This document shows, piece by piece, positions 26,212 through 35,015 of a stretch of DNA of 42,918 bases. The position numbers and the translations under genes are program-made. The stretch's first letter is position 1. Every line of letters starts with the position of its first letter. The DNA is from Gammaproteobacteria bacterium. GTDB lineage: Bacteria > Pseudomonadota > Gammaproteobacteria > Pseudomonadales > Azotimanducaceae. The stretch is from positions 1 to 42,918 of the forward strand of contig JAPPHD010000020.1 in NCBI GenBank assembly GCA_028821125.1, given 5' to 3'. A model generated the notes under the pieces. The model had not been told where the DNA came from, ran no database searches, and saw nothing but the letters and a program-made list of their open reading frames with translations.

Positions 26212-26766
26212 TCACTCCGGCGCTTCAGGCTGAATCCGTTCCAACTGCGCCGCCGGATAGGCCGGAATGAAGTTGTCGCGATTGGGCATGCGAACTTTGG
26301 CCAGCGTGCGCGCGTCCATCGTCTGTTTCTCGGCGATGATGCCGTTCAGGAACAGCAGGTATGCCGTCAGCGCGTAGACCTCGTCGTTAGAGAGCGATCG
26401 GGGTTCGAGGTATGGCATGGCACGCCGAACGTAGTCGAACAGGGTGGCGGCAAAGGGCCAGAAACTGCCGACCGTCCTGAGCGGCGCCGGCCCGTCGAGC
26501 GTACCCTGGCCGCCGACCAGCGCATCGTTCAACCCGCCGCTGCCCCAGGCGCCGTGGCATGCCAGGCAATGCCGCGCATAAACCGCTGCCCCGTCCGTCG
26601 CGGTACCCGAACCCGGGGGCAACCCCGTGCCGTCCGCCGCGATGTCGATGTCCCATGCGGCGACCTCTCGCGGGTCGGCTTCGATACCGAGCCCGGGTCC
26701 TTCCCCGGCCGCGACGCTGCCAACAAAAACCGTCAACAGAAGCGCCCCCAGGCTACGCATAGACAT
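26212..26766 (-). CDS. Cytochrome c subunit of a sulfite dehydrogenase (SoxD-like, monoheme)
   Basis: 184 residues. A signal peptide ends near VAAGEG. The single haem c site is C67-L-A-C70-H71, with Met117 in RRAMPYLEP a likely sixth ligand. It resembles the cytochrome partner of SoxC but is shorter and monohaem, whereas classical SoxD is dihaem. Its start overlaps the soxC-like stop by 14 nt, so the two are translationally coupled. It would accept electrons from the molybdenum subunit in the periplasm and pass them to the respiratory chain. MRSLG at 26760 is an alternative start. Confidence 0.88.
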   Translation of the reverse strand: MSMRSLGALLLTVFVGSVAAGEGPGLGIEADPREVAAWDIDIAADGTGLPPGSGTATDGAAVYARHCLACHGAWGSGGLNDALVGGQGTLDGPAPLRTVGSFWPFAATLFDYVRRAMPYLEPRSLSNDEVYALTAYLLFLNGIIAEKQTMDARTLAKVRMPNRDNFIPAYPAAQLERIQPEAPE

Positions 26767-28033
26767 TGGTCACCTGCCCGTCGCCGCCGACGCGCCACGC
26801 CTGGATACCGTTGTAGTGATAGAGAAAGTTCATGCCTTTCTCGGCAATGATCGCGGCACGGGTCGGCTGCACCGCGCCGCTGTCGTCAATGGCCCGGCTC
26901 ATGATTACCGCCGGAGCGCCGTTCCAGCGCCACGCCGCGCGAAATCGCGTCATCGACTTCGACAGCACCGGCTCCGACAGCGCTGCCTCGGCCCAGGTCG
27001 CACCGCCGTCCGCGGAGACCTCCACTCGCGCGATGCGCCCAAGGCCGGACCAGGCCATGCCCGAGATCTGGTAGAGCCCCGGTCCGGCAAGCGCGAGCCC
27101 GGGTGACGGTGAGGTAATCACGGACTTCACCTGCATGGGGAAGGTGAACATCAGCGACCGCCCGTCGGGCAGCAGGTCCGTATACCTGGCGGTCTCTTCC
27201 CGGGTCATGGAGGGCCTGGCCGTCAGCTTGATGCGGCGCAGCCACTTGACGCTCATGTTGCCTTCGTACCCCGGCAGGAACAGCCGCACCGGATAACCGT
27301 TTTCCGGCCGCAGGCGTTCCCCGTTCTGATACAACGCGAGCAGCGCATCGTCCATGGCCTTGGCCAGGGGGATGCTGCGGGTCATTGCCGCCGCATCGGC
27401 GCCCTCGGCCAGAATCCAGTGCGCGGCGGGGTCGACGCCGGCTTCATCGAGCACCACGGACAACGGCACACCGGTCCACTCACTGCACGACACCAGGCCG
27501 TGCAGCGCGCCGCACGTATCGGTGACAGGCTCCGGCTCGAGCCCGGCTTGGCTGCTGTTGCCGGAACACTCGAGAAACAGGATGCGCGAAACCATCGGGT
27601 AGCGTGACAGCGAAGCCATATCGAAGAACAATGGGCGTTTCACCAGCCCGTGGACGAGCAGTCGGTGAGCGTCCGGATCAATTTCCGGTACGCCGCTGTG
27701 GTGGCGTTCGAAGTGCAGGGAACTCGGCGTGATCGTGCCCTCAAGCGACTGCAGGGGCGTCAGCGAAATGCCGCACCCGTCGGTTCCAGGTACCGACGCG
27801 GTAAGCCGCTGCACCGCGTCTTCGTGACTTGAACGGGCGCCGTACCCGGTCATGGGCCGGCCCGGCGCGCGCATCCAGGACGGAGCCGCCCGGGACGGTA
27901 ATGCGGTCAGTAGCCCCAGCGAGCCGGCTCCCAGGGCAGCGGCACCGCGCTTCATGAACAGGCGGCGGTGCAGCAATCCGTTACCGGCTGCGAGTTTCAA
28001 CGCTTCAGGGCTCCGCCCGGGCATGCATCCCAT
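26753..28033 (-). CDS. Molybdenum sulfite dehydrogenase, SoxC-like
   Basis: 426 residues, sulfite-oxidase family. A Tat signal has R23-R24-L-F-M-K followed by GAAALGAGSLGLL and an Ala-rich cleavage region. The molybdenum-ligating Cys156 is in ILFLECSGNSS. The Moco domain (about 95-290) is followed by a dimerisation domain with VEVSADGGATWAEAAL. The start is uncertain: ATG 28033 or 28024, with a TTG at 28063. No other sox genes (soxXYZAB) are present, so thiosulfate oxidation is not indicated. Next to xsc, the likely job is oxidising sulfite from taurine breakdown to sulfate. SorA-type enzymes do the same in other organisms. Confidence 0.88.
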   Translation of the reverse strand: MGCMPGRSPEALKLAAGNGLLHRRLFMKRGAAALGAGSLGLLTALPSRAAPSWMRAPGRPMTGYGARSSHEDAVQRLTASVPGTDGCGISLTPLQSLEGTITPSSLHFERHHSGVPEIDPDAHRLLVHGLVKRPLFFDMASLSRYPMVSRILFLECSGNSSQAGLEPEPVTDTCGALHGLVSCSEWTGVPLSVVLDEAGVDPAAHWILAEGADAAAMTRSIPLAKAMDDALLALYQNGERLRPENGYPVRLFLPGYEGNMSVKWLRRIKLTARPSMTREETARYTDLLPDGRSLMFTFPMQVKSVITSPSPGLALAGPGLYQISGMAWSGLGRIARVEVSADGGATWAEAALSEPVLSKSMTRFRAAWRWNGAPAVIMSRAIDDSGAVQPTRAAIIAEKGMNFLYHYNGIQAWRVGGDGQVTNVYA

Positions 28034-28076
28034 CCTGCCATCGGTGAACGAGACAGCAGTCAATCTCCAAACCGGT

Positions 28077-28367
28077 TCAACCGATGAGGAAATCGAGTGC
28101 CTTGACCCCGGCGACGGCGACCCCGAGCGCGGTGTAGAACTTGACGGTCATGCGCAATTCCACGCCCTTCATTTCCGCGCGTACGGCGCCGATTTCCGTA
28201 CGCAACTCGGTACGAAGGTCCGCGATTTCAGCCCGAACGTCGCCAATGTCGGCTTTCGTGGCCACGCTGGTCGATGTGGGAATCAATTGCGCAGCCGCCG
28301 TCGCCTGTTTCTCGGATACGCCTGCGCTCAGGAAGGCATCGTAGATTTCCTTGACGATGGTACTCAT
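28077..28367 (-). CDS. Small coiled-coil protein with a C-terminal membrane segment (DUF1640/CCDC90-like)
   Basis: 96 residues. A short N-terminal helix (TIVKEIYDAFLSAGVSEKQA) is followed by a heptad-like stretch ADIGDVRAEIADLRTELRTE and on to MKGVELRM, then a hydrophobic tail FYTALGVAVAGVKALDFLI. Such tail-anchored coiled-coil proteins are widespread, and their function in bacteria is not known. The ATG at 28367 is preferred because it matches the usual N-terminus. It lies upstream of the soxC-like gene on the same strand, with no evident link. The 297 bases between this gene and the acyl-CoA synthetase hold no gene I recognise and probably carry divergent promoters. Confidence 0.75.
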   Translation of the reverse strand: MSTIVKEIYDAFLSAGVSEKQATAAAQLIPTSTSVATKADIGDVRAEIADLRTELRTEIGAVRAEMKGVELRMTVKFYTALGVAVAGVKALDFLIG

Positions 28368-28664
28368 CCGATCCGGCCCCGGCGCCTGACCGCTCATTTC
28401 GACCAACAGAAGCATACCAGACCGCCAAGCCGCCACAGCCAGAGATCAACCACACTTCGCGTGCGAGATCACTTAACTGGGTTCACGGCCGATGTTCAAA
28501 GGCGGCTGCGGCGCCGAGCGAGTCGGTGTGGCCCGGGATACCGGCGAGCGCCTGGGCGATCTGGCGCGCGGCCGCGCCCGGTTCGTTGCCGCTGGCGAAA
28601 TGTCCGTCTTGCAAGCAGAATCGACGCTGACCTGGGGACGGGCCAGCGGGCGAGGAAGGAACCC

Positions 28665-30182
28665 ATGAACATCGCGGCACATCTGGCGCGCGCCGGACGA
28701 TTCGCCGCCGAACGTCCCGCCCTTGCCCTGGGGGCCGGCACCCTCCTTACCTACGGAGAACTCGCCGAACGAACCGCGAGACTGGCGGGTTCGTTGCGCC
28801 AGCGACTCAAGCCCGGAGAGCCGGTCGCCCTGGTCATGGCCAACTGTCCGGAATACCTGGAAATTCTCTATGCCTGCTGGCATGCCGGGCTCATCGCCGT
28901 GCCGGTCAACGCAAAGCTGCATCTCAACGAACTCGCCTACATACTCTCTGATTGCGAAGCCCGGACCTGCTTCGCTTCCGCTGCACTGGCGACGGGCCTT
29001 TCCGGCTTGCGCGGCGGCGCGCTGCGCGACGTCATCGAAGTGGGCACCAGCAAATACGAGGCAATGCTCGCGGCGGAACCCCTGCCCCTTGCGGATGTAC
29101 CTCCTGAAGCGCCCGCCTGGCTCTTCTACACCAGCGGGACGACGGGCCAGCCCAAGGGCGCAACGCTCAGCCACCACAACCTGCGGGTGATGTCCTGGTG
29201 TTACTTCGCCGACGTGGACCAGGAGTCGCCGTGGACGGCCATCCTGCACGCGGCGCCGCTGAGCCACGGTTCGGGCCTGTACGCCCTCCCCCACGTCATG
29301 CAGGCAAGCTGCCAGGTCATTCCGGAGAGCGGCGGCTTCGACCCCGCCGAGATCTACGAGCTGATCGGCGCCTGGCCGAACCTCGTCTTCTTCGCCGCGC
29401 CGACCATGGTGAAACGGCTGCTCGACCATCCCGCGGATGCGGACACCGCAAACCTGAAGACCATCCTGTACGGCGGCGGGCCCATGTACACCGCCGACTC
29501 CGTCGCCGCCATCGAGCGGTTCGGCCCCAAGCTCGCCCAACTCTACGGCCAGGGTGAGACGCCGATGACCATCACGGCGCTGCCGGCCCGGGTGCACGCC
29601 GAGACCGACCATCCCCGCTGGCTGGAGCGCCTTGCCTCCGTCGGCGTGCCCCAGAGCGCCGTGGAGGTGCGTACGGCGGACGCCCACTCGCATTCCGTAG
29701 GTACAGGCGAAGTCGGCGAGATCCTGGTGCGCGGGCAGACGGTGATGCGCGGCTACTGGCGTAATCCCCAGGCCACCGCTCAGACCCTGCGCGACGGCTG
29801 GCTGCACACCGGCGACATGGGCTCTTTCGATGAAGAAGGCTTCCTCACGCTCAAGGACCGCGCGAAGGATGTCATCATTTCCGGGGGCAGCAACATCTAT
29901 CCCCGGGAAGTGGAAGACGTGCTGCTGAAGCACGCCGGGGTCGCTGAAGCGGCGGTGATCGGCCGCGCCGACCGCGAGTGGGGAGAAGCCGTTGTGGCCT
30001 ACGTCGTCCCGCAAACACGTGAATCGATCGATGCGGCAGCACTCGACAGCTTCTGTATCGACAACATCGCCCGGTTCAAGCGTCCCCGCATCTACCGGGT
30101 CATCGGCGATCTGCCGAAGAACAACTACGGCAAGGTCCTGAAACGGGTATTGAGGGAGATGGAAAAAGAACATGACGGCTGA
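28665..30182 (+). CDS. AMP-forming acyl-CoA synthetase / AMP-dependent ligase
   Basis: 505 residues of the ANL superfamily. The P-loop-like motif YTSGTTGQPKGA is near residue 155, followed by YGQGETPMT, the A7-type HTGDMGSFDEEGF and the C-terminal catalytic Lys in KNNYGKVLKR. Length fits medium/long-chain or aryl acyl-CoA ligases. The ATG at 28665 has AGGAAGGA upstream. It activates a carboxylic acid to its CoA thioester in the cytosol; the substrate cannot be read from sequence. It stands alone, convergent with ribF. An in-frame open stretch extends about 800 bases upstream but crosses other genes and is not coding. Confidence 0.9.
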   Translation: MNIAAHLARAGRFAAERPALALGAGTLLTYGELAERTARLAGSLRQRLKPGEPVALVMANCPEYLEILYACWHAGLIAVPVNAKLHLNELAYILSDCEARTCFASAALATGLSGLRGGALRDVIEVGTSKYEAMLAAEPLPLADVPPEAPAWLFYTSGTTGQPKGATLSHHNLRVMSWCYFADVDQESPWTAILHAAPLSHGSGLYALPHVMQASCQVIPESGGFDPAEIYELIGAWPNLVFFAAPTMVKRLLDHPADADTANLKTILYGGGPMYTADSVAAIERFGPKLAQLYGQGETPMTITALPARVHAETDHPRWLERLASVGVPQSAVEVRTADAHSHSVGTGEVGEILVRGQTVMRGYWRNPQATAQTLRDGWLHTGDMGSFDEEGFLTLKDRAKDVIISGGSNIYPREVEDVLLKHAGVAEAAVIGRADREWGEAVVAYVVPQTRESIDAAALDSFCIDNIARFKRPRIYRVIGDLPKNNYGKVLKRVLREMEKEHDG

Positions 30183-30267
30183 TGGCCGCTTTTTCCGACA
30201 GTTTCGAAAGGCGTGCAACCATGCGTAACCGGGCAACTGAATCGTCAACCGGGTACGGGGCGGACGC

Positions 30268-31197
30268 TTATCCCACGCCGAGCATTTCCCTGGTGATCCT
30301 GCAGTCGACGCGCATCTGACGGATGAGTTCTTCGACGCTTGCGTATCGCGCTTCGCCACGAATCCGTCTCACCGGCCGCACCCTGAGCGGCTCGCCGTAA
30401 ATGTCCCGGTCAAAATCGAGAATGTGCGCCTCCACCTGCCCCACCGGCAGTTCGAACATGGGCCGGATGCCAATGTTGGTGGCTGCCGGACGCCAGGTTT
30501 CCTCCCCCTGAACCCGTGCCCAGGCCGCATAGACGCCATAGGCCGGATGCAGGGTTTCGCCGAGTTCGACGTTGGCGGTGGGAAACCCCAGGGTATGGCC
30601 GCGCCGGTTGCCCGTCACGACCTCGCCCTCCACTTCCCAATCCCAGCCCAGCAGCCTGTTGGCGGTGTCGAGGTCTCCGTGCCGAAGCGCGACGCGAACG
30701 CGGCTCGAGGAAAACGCCTGGTGTTCCCGGTCGGCCAGTTCCTCCACGACGGTGACGGGATAGCCCGCCTCGCGCAACGTATCCGCGGTACCCGTGCGCA
30801 ACTGACCGAACCGGAAATCGTAGCCCACCACTACGTGGGACGGCCGGATGCCCCCGTCAAGCACGTTGGCGATAAAGGCCTCCGCCGACTGGCTGGCGAA
30901 GTCCCAGTCGAATCGAAGCGAAAACAGGGCTTCCACGCCCAGGGATTCGAGGAGGCGCCTTTCAACCTGCGGCGGGGTGATGCGGAAAGGCGGGTCATCC
31001 GGCCGGAAGAGGCGCCTCGGGTGCGGTTCGAAGGTCATCACCCCGAGCGGAGTGCCGCTTGAATCCGCTATCGACCGCGCCACACCGAGAAGTTTCCGGT
31101 GGCCGCGGTGTAAGCCGTCGAAATTGCCGATGCACAGAACGCATCGGGTATCGCCGGCCTGTTCCAGATTCCGGTAGATATCCATGAAGCGCGACAT
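30268..31197 (-). CDS. ribF: Bifunctional riboflavin kinase / FAD synthetase
   Basis: 309 residues. The N-terminal FMN adenylyltransferase domain has CIGNFDGLHRGHRKLL (HIGH-like) near residue 20 and SSSRVRVAL near residue 150. The C-terminal flavokinase domain has RRGHTLGFPTANV and later YGEPLRV. It makes FMN then FAD from riboflavin. The ATG at 31197 has a weak GGA upstream; MDIYRN at 31185 and a TTG at 31224 are alternatives. In many gammaproteobacteria ribF lies between murJ and ileS; here it follows the pilus operon by 39 nt, and ileS is not in the window. Confidence 0.94.
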   Translation of the reverse strand: MSRFMDIYRNLEQAGDTRCVLCIGNFDGLHRGHRKLLGVARSIADSSGTPLGVMTFEPHPRRLFRPDDPPFRITPPQVERRLLESLGVEALFSLRFDWDFASQSAEAFIANVLDGGIRPSHVVVGYDFRFGQLRTGTADTLREAGYPVTVVEELADREHQAFSSSRVRVALRHGDLDTANRLLGWDWEVEGEVVTGNRRGHTLGFPTANVELGETLHPAYGVYAAWARVQGEETWRPAATNIGIRPMFELPVGQVEAHILDFDRDIYGEPLRVRPVRRIRGEARYASVEELIRQMRVDCRITREMLGVG

Positions 31198-31236
31198 GAT
31201 GTCCGCAATTCGGAACGTGGGCAAGGTCGCGGCCTG

Positions 31237-32727
31237 TCATGGCCCCTCGACCGGAATTTCACGCCAGGACAGCCGCCCCGTCCTGGGCTTGCCGGCACTC
31301 CCGATGGACAGCGACAGCGCGTCGCCGCCTTCGCCCACGACAAGAATCGCCGAGCCGTCCCTGCCGGAAACCAGCTCCGGTTCGCATGGGACACCCGAAA
31401 AGGCGGTGCCGTCCAGAACGATGCCGGAAGCCGCGGTTCCCCCGTCAAAAGGAACCAGGTCATCCCGGCCGATGTGCCCGTCGTCGTTCAGGTCGAGCAC
31501 CGCCGTCCCGGCACTGCCGCCGGTGACCATGTCGATGGCCAGTACCGACCCGGGTGGAGCGGCGGCACAGTGCGGCGTATCCCGGGGAATGACGGTAGCC
31601 ATGAACAGCAAGTTTCCACGTGGGATCGGGCGGCCTGCCACCCGCTCGCCCGGGTACTGTGCATCAGGCGGTGCTCCGCCACACCGGTCCGGGTTCGGAT
31701 TGCCCTGCAAAGTTTGCCTCGCACGCGGCATGTCCAGATCGATGTACCAGCCGTACACGCCCCTGCGGCCGGGAGCATCCCTCGCATAGCGGACAGGTTC
31801 GCCTGTCAGTACGCGGCGCGTCTCGAACGACCCGGAAGACTCGTCGACCAGGTTCACCAGCGACCTGCCGACCAGGCGCTCACCCTTGGCGCGGGGACCG
31901 GCCGTGGCCGGATCGGGGCCGCCCGGGTCCCAGATGCCGTAGATCGACTGGATGTCCGTGCCGGCCGGGTCCTCTGCCGGCGGGCCACGTCCCGTCCCGA
32001 ACACCACCAGAAATCCACCCTGCCCGGGGTGCCTGACAACGAACGGCCGCTCGGCAATCGGTTGCCGCACGGACGGGGGGCCGCCATACCCCGCCTGGAA
32101 GAGCCGCACCGCCCGCCACGACGATGGATCGCTGCCGGAGATGTCGAAACGGTACAGGTTTCCCAGCAGGTCGCCGGCATAGGCCAGGTCGGCCGAGCCG
32201 TCGAGATCGGTATCGACCAGGGCCGGTTCGCCCAGCCCGTTGGACGCGGGCGTTTCAGTGTCATCCACCGGGGCCCGGACACCTGTCGTTATGCTGACGA
32301 AGTCTCCGGTGTCCCAGCCGTCGACGCCCCGGTCGATGAACACCACGAACAGCCTCGCCCCGCCCGCCACCAGACCGTGCCCGCCCCCGAAGATTGCGGC
32401 CCACTCCCCCTCGCCCCGGCTGTCTTGCGCGTTGCTCAATGCGATGCGCACCCGACCCTGGGCCTGGCCGAGATGGGTGTCGGTGAACCGCCACAGCTCG
32501 TTTCGCGATTCGCTGCCGTCGCCCCCATCCGGAATGCTGTGTGCCGCGTATCCGAGCCCATCCGGAAGGGCGGCGATGGTCACCCGCCGCCACGACTTTC
32601 CCGCGGCGCCGGGGTGCGCCCGAACCTGTACCGTCTCCTCGACGGGCGCAGAGAACTCTCGGGTCGAGCCGTTGGAGGGCAGAAGACTCACGCAGACCCA
32701 GGCCGCAACCCTGGTGACAACCGTCAA
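31237..32727 (-). CDS. PilY1-like protein, beta-propeller part only
   Basis: 496 residues from a TTG (32727) that overlaps the pilX stop in a TTGA junction. A short hydrophobic N-terminus (VVTRVAAWVCVSLLP) could be a signal peptide. The remainder matches the C-terminal propeller of PilY1: GEWAAIFGGGHG, the loop D172-T-D-L-D-G-S-A-D180 with YAGDLLGNLYRFD, GGFLVVFGTGRG, and DLNDDGHIGRDDL near residue 425. Full PilY1 is usually over 1000 residues with an N-terminal von Willebrand-like adhesion part, which is absent. The propeller binds calcium and controls pilus extension/retraction. The coupling and apparent signal suggest a minimal working form rather than decay. Confidence 0.82.
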   Translation of the reverse strand: MTVVTRVAAWVCVSLLPSNGSTREFSAPVEETVQVRAHPGAAGKSWRRVTIAALPDGLGYAAHSIPDGGDGSESRNELWRFTDTHLGQAQGRVRIALSNAQDSRGEGEWAAIFGGGHGLVAGGARLFVVFIDRGVDGWDTGDFVSITTGVRAPVDDTETPASNGLGEPALVDTDLDGSADLAYAGDLLGNLYRFDISGSDPSSWRAVRLFQAGYGGPPSVRQPIAERPFVVRHPGQGGFLVVFGTGRGPPAEDPAGTDIQSIYGIWDPGGPDPATAGPRAKGERLVGRSLVNLVDESSGSFETRRVLTGEPVRYARDAPGRRGVYGWYIDLDMPRARQTLQGNPNPDRCGGAPPDAQYPGERVAGRPIPRGNLLFMATVIPRDTPHCAAAPPGSVLAIDMVTGGSAGTAVLDLNDDGHIGRDDLVPFDGGTAASGIVLDGTAFSGVPCEPELVSGRDGSAILVVGEGGDALSLSIGSAGKPRTGRLSWREIPVEGP

Positions 32728-33275
32728 AGCAGCACACCGTACGTGCTTTGAACCAGGGCGCTGACAGACCCCGACCGCCCGACACCCCTTCCCGTAACCC
32801 TGAAAATCTCCAGGCGCTGCCGCTCGTCGACGGTGGACTCTTCCACGAGGTGCCGGCTGGACGCTGCCTCCAGGCTTGCCAGCCACTCGACAATGAAACG
32901 GGGGTGCGCCGCGACAGCCTCGATGTGACCCGTCGCCGCCCTGCTCCGGCCGCCCTCAGGGTCCCACACTCCGGCGAGGGCCCATCGTTCCGGTTCGCCG
33001 GGCGATGCCGGCGTCCAGAAGCCGTCGTTCCCCTCGTCGGTGAAGCGCTCGGTGCTGTCGAGGCTATCGACAAGCAGTGCTTCCCCCTGCCTGAGCGCCG
33101 CCTCCGCCGCCTGAAACGCCACAAGCGCATCACCCGTGTTGCGCACCATCCGCTCTTCCAGGATCGTTGTGCGAACCGCGGACGCTCCCGCAATCCCGAG
33201 CACCAGCAACAGCGCCAGACAGACGAACAGTGCGACACCCCGTTGCAGGACCGGGCTTGCGGGCCGTCTACTCAT
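32724..33275 (-). CDS. pilX: Minor pilin PilX-like
   Basis: 183 residues. The N-terminus QRG|VALFVCLALLLVLGIAG is the prepilin cleavage and membrane helix; as usual for PilX, Glu5 is missing. The conserved RTTILEERMVRN and AFQAAEAALRQGE follow, typical of PilX. The ATG at 33275 overlaps the pilW stop by 4 nt (ATGA), and its stop overlaps the pilY1-like TTG. It belongs to the minor pilin complex that primes type IV pilus assembly. Confidence 0.9.
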   Translation of the reverse strand: MSRRPASPVLQRGVALFVCLALLLVLGIAGASAVRTTILEERMVRNTGDALVAFQAAEAALRQGEALLVDSLDSTERFTDEGNDGFWTPASPGEPERWALAGVWDPEGGRSRAATGHIEAVAAHPRFIVEWLASLEAASSRHLVEESTVDERQRLEIFRVTGRGVGRSGSVSALVQSTYGVLL

Positions 33276-34276
33276 CCCGCATTCCGCAGACTGAACGTCT
33301 GGCCGAAGGCGCGAGGAGCGGCCCCGTCGCCGGCGGCAACACGCACTTCGACCGACCGCACGATTCCGCCTGCCGGTACGTCGTCTATGCCCACGTAACG
33401 GCTGACCGCCGCCACGCCATCGCCCGGCCGGGCATCCACCCCGAATCTGGCCTGCAGGTCGTGAACTCCCTCGACGAGTTCGGCAGACGCGGCGGTGCCG
33501 GTTCGCCGCCAGAGCGAGTTCAACGGCTCGCCCCGGCTGCCGGTGCCCCGCCCCCTGGCGATGAAATAGGTTTCGGTCAACACGCGGCCGACCGTTGCCC
33601 CGCCGGCCGGACCCTCGGGCCCATAAGCCGTTGCGATGCCGGACAGGGCCTTGGCCGAAGCGTTTTCGTAGCTTTCCGTGCCCGGTTCGCGGAGAAGCAC
33701 CACGCGGCGGTCGCCAGGAACCACACCGGTGAGCCGAAACAGCGACGATTGCTCGCAATCTCCGATGAGCAGGAAATCGCCGGCTTTCAGCTCGAACTCG
33801 TTGGTGCGTTCGACGACCGGGGACGCATCCACCGGAGCGGAAACGCGTAGAAGCGGGCTTTCCAGGCGGCGAAACGTGAGCATGTCGGTACCGGAAACGA
33901 TCCGGCCAGGATCGATACCCGCGGCGGCGGCATAGGCGGCGGCCGAGCCGTCACCGTCGTTGTCGTACGCCTGCACCGCCTTGCCGATATTCGGTTCGAA
34001 GAGCGCATCGAGATCGCCGTTGAGCGTATTGACCAGCCGGCCGGACCCGTCCGCACAGCCGAGAAACCCGGCATGCCGGGCCGAATGCCCCAGAATCGCA
34101 AGGGCATAGCGGCCGCTTTCCCCGGCACGCGCCATACGCTCGAGTGAGGCATGACCCTGCCCGGTGCCCCTGAAAAGCTGCGCCATTCCGGCGATCACGA
34201 TCATTCCCAGCGTCAGGGCCAGCATCAGCTCGACAAGCGAAAAGCCGCGGCTGGCGCAGCGCTGCCCGACAACCAT
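33272..34276 (-). CDS. pilW: Minor pilin PilW-like
   Basis: 334 residues. The prepilin site is G11|F12 with Glu16 (GFSLVELMLALTLGMIVIAG), followed by MAQLFRG. The globular domain has several Cys and an Asp-rich loop D105-N-D-G-D-G. The region RLVNTLNGDLDALFEPNIGK and DMLTFRRLES fits PilW. The ATG at 34276 overlaps the pilV stop by 1 nt. It lies in the tightly coupled pilV-W-X-Y1 block. Confidence 0.9.
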   Translation of the reverse strand: MVVGQRCASRGFSLVELMLALTLGMIVIAGMAQLFRGTGQGHASLERMARAGESGRYALAILGHSARHAGFLGCADGSGRLVNTLNGDLDALFEPNIGKAVQAYDNDGDGSAAAYAAAAGIDPGRIVSGTDMLTFRRLESPLLRVSAPVDASPVVERTNEFELKAGDFLLIGDCEQSSLFRLTGVVPGDRRVVLLREPGTESYENASAKALSGIATAYGPEGPAGGATVGRVLTETYFIARGRGTGSRGEPLNSLWRRTGTAASAELVEGVHDLQARFGVDARPGDGVAAVSRYVGIDDVPAGGIVRSVEVRVAAGDGAAPRAFGQTFSLRNAG

Positions 34277-34833
34277 CAGATGCGGCTCTGCACCGCCAGG
34301 GCGTGCAATTGCCCGCGGTCTCGCCACTGCACGCGGATCCGCACACGACGGGTCGCCGGATCGACATCGATCGCGCCGTCGCCTTCCCGCAGCCCGGCGC
34401 CCTCCGGGGTTGCGCCGCGGATGCCCAATCCGGCCGCCTCGGCGAGCCCGATGCACAGCGGGGATTGCGCGAATCGACCCAGACGGCACTTCCAGATCGC
34501 CTGGTCATAGGTCGCGATTTGCTCCGCAGTGCATTCGACCGCACCGCAATCCGGTGGCGGCGGCGGTGGATCGCCCAACGCGAGGCCGTCGTAGAGGCGA
34601 GCCGCGCCACCGCCGGCGGCGTTGACGCGGATACGTTCCATCATGTCTGCGACCAGGAGCGCCGCTTCCGTTCCGAGCAGGGCGGCACGGTTGCCCTGCA
34701 GGCTCAGCGCCATCAGGCCGGCCACCCCGAGCACGCCCACGCCCGAAACGAGCACCGCGACGAGCAGTTCCACCAGCGAAACGCCCGCCGACCGTTTCTT
34801 GCGCGGTGCGGCCCGCGGGCCCCGCCTGCGCAT
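34276..34833 (-). CDS. pilV: Minor pilin PilV-like
   Basis: 185 residues from ATG 34833; a GTG at 34875 would add 14 basic residues, and neither start has a clear ribosome site. The prepilin site is G17|V18 with Glu22 (GVSLVELLVAVLVSGVGVLG), then GNRAALLGTEAALLVADMMERIR, which fits PilV. The positively charged leader is long for a prepilin. A run of six Pro lies near residue 87, beside a Cys pair. Its stop overlaps pilW. The ~180 bases separating it from pilE contain nothing recognisable. Confidence 0.88.
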   Translation of the reverse strand: MRRRGPRAAPRKKRSAGVSLVELLVAVLVSGVGVLGVAGLMALSLQGNRAALLGTEAALLVADMMERIRVNAAGGGAARLYDGLALGDPPPPPPDCGAVECTAEQIATYDQAIWKCRLGRFAQSPLCIGLAEAAGLGIRGATPEGAGLREGDGAIDVDPATRRVRIRVQWRDRGQLHALAVQSRI

Positions 34834-35015
34834 GGCGGCGGCTTTTCGGCGCGGAATTCGGAATCTTCGGTTCACGGCGGCGTACGCTTTGATCAGGGAG
34901 TCGCACGATTGTTGCGTCCAAACCCGTGAGGCGCTATCCGTCCATCACGCGAGTTGCGGTGCGAATATCGCCCTATCGCCTGTAGGAAGACGGTCAGGCC
35001 CGCAGACTCCCGGCG

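Noticed and set aside
28473-30359. 628-codon minus-strand open frame opposite the acyl-CoA synthetase
   Set aside because: Shadow of the ligase gene. A short piece near 28490-28620 reading FCLQDGHFASGNEPG looked gene-like but could not be assigned or extended.
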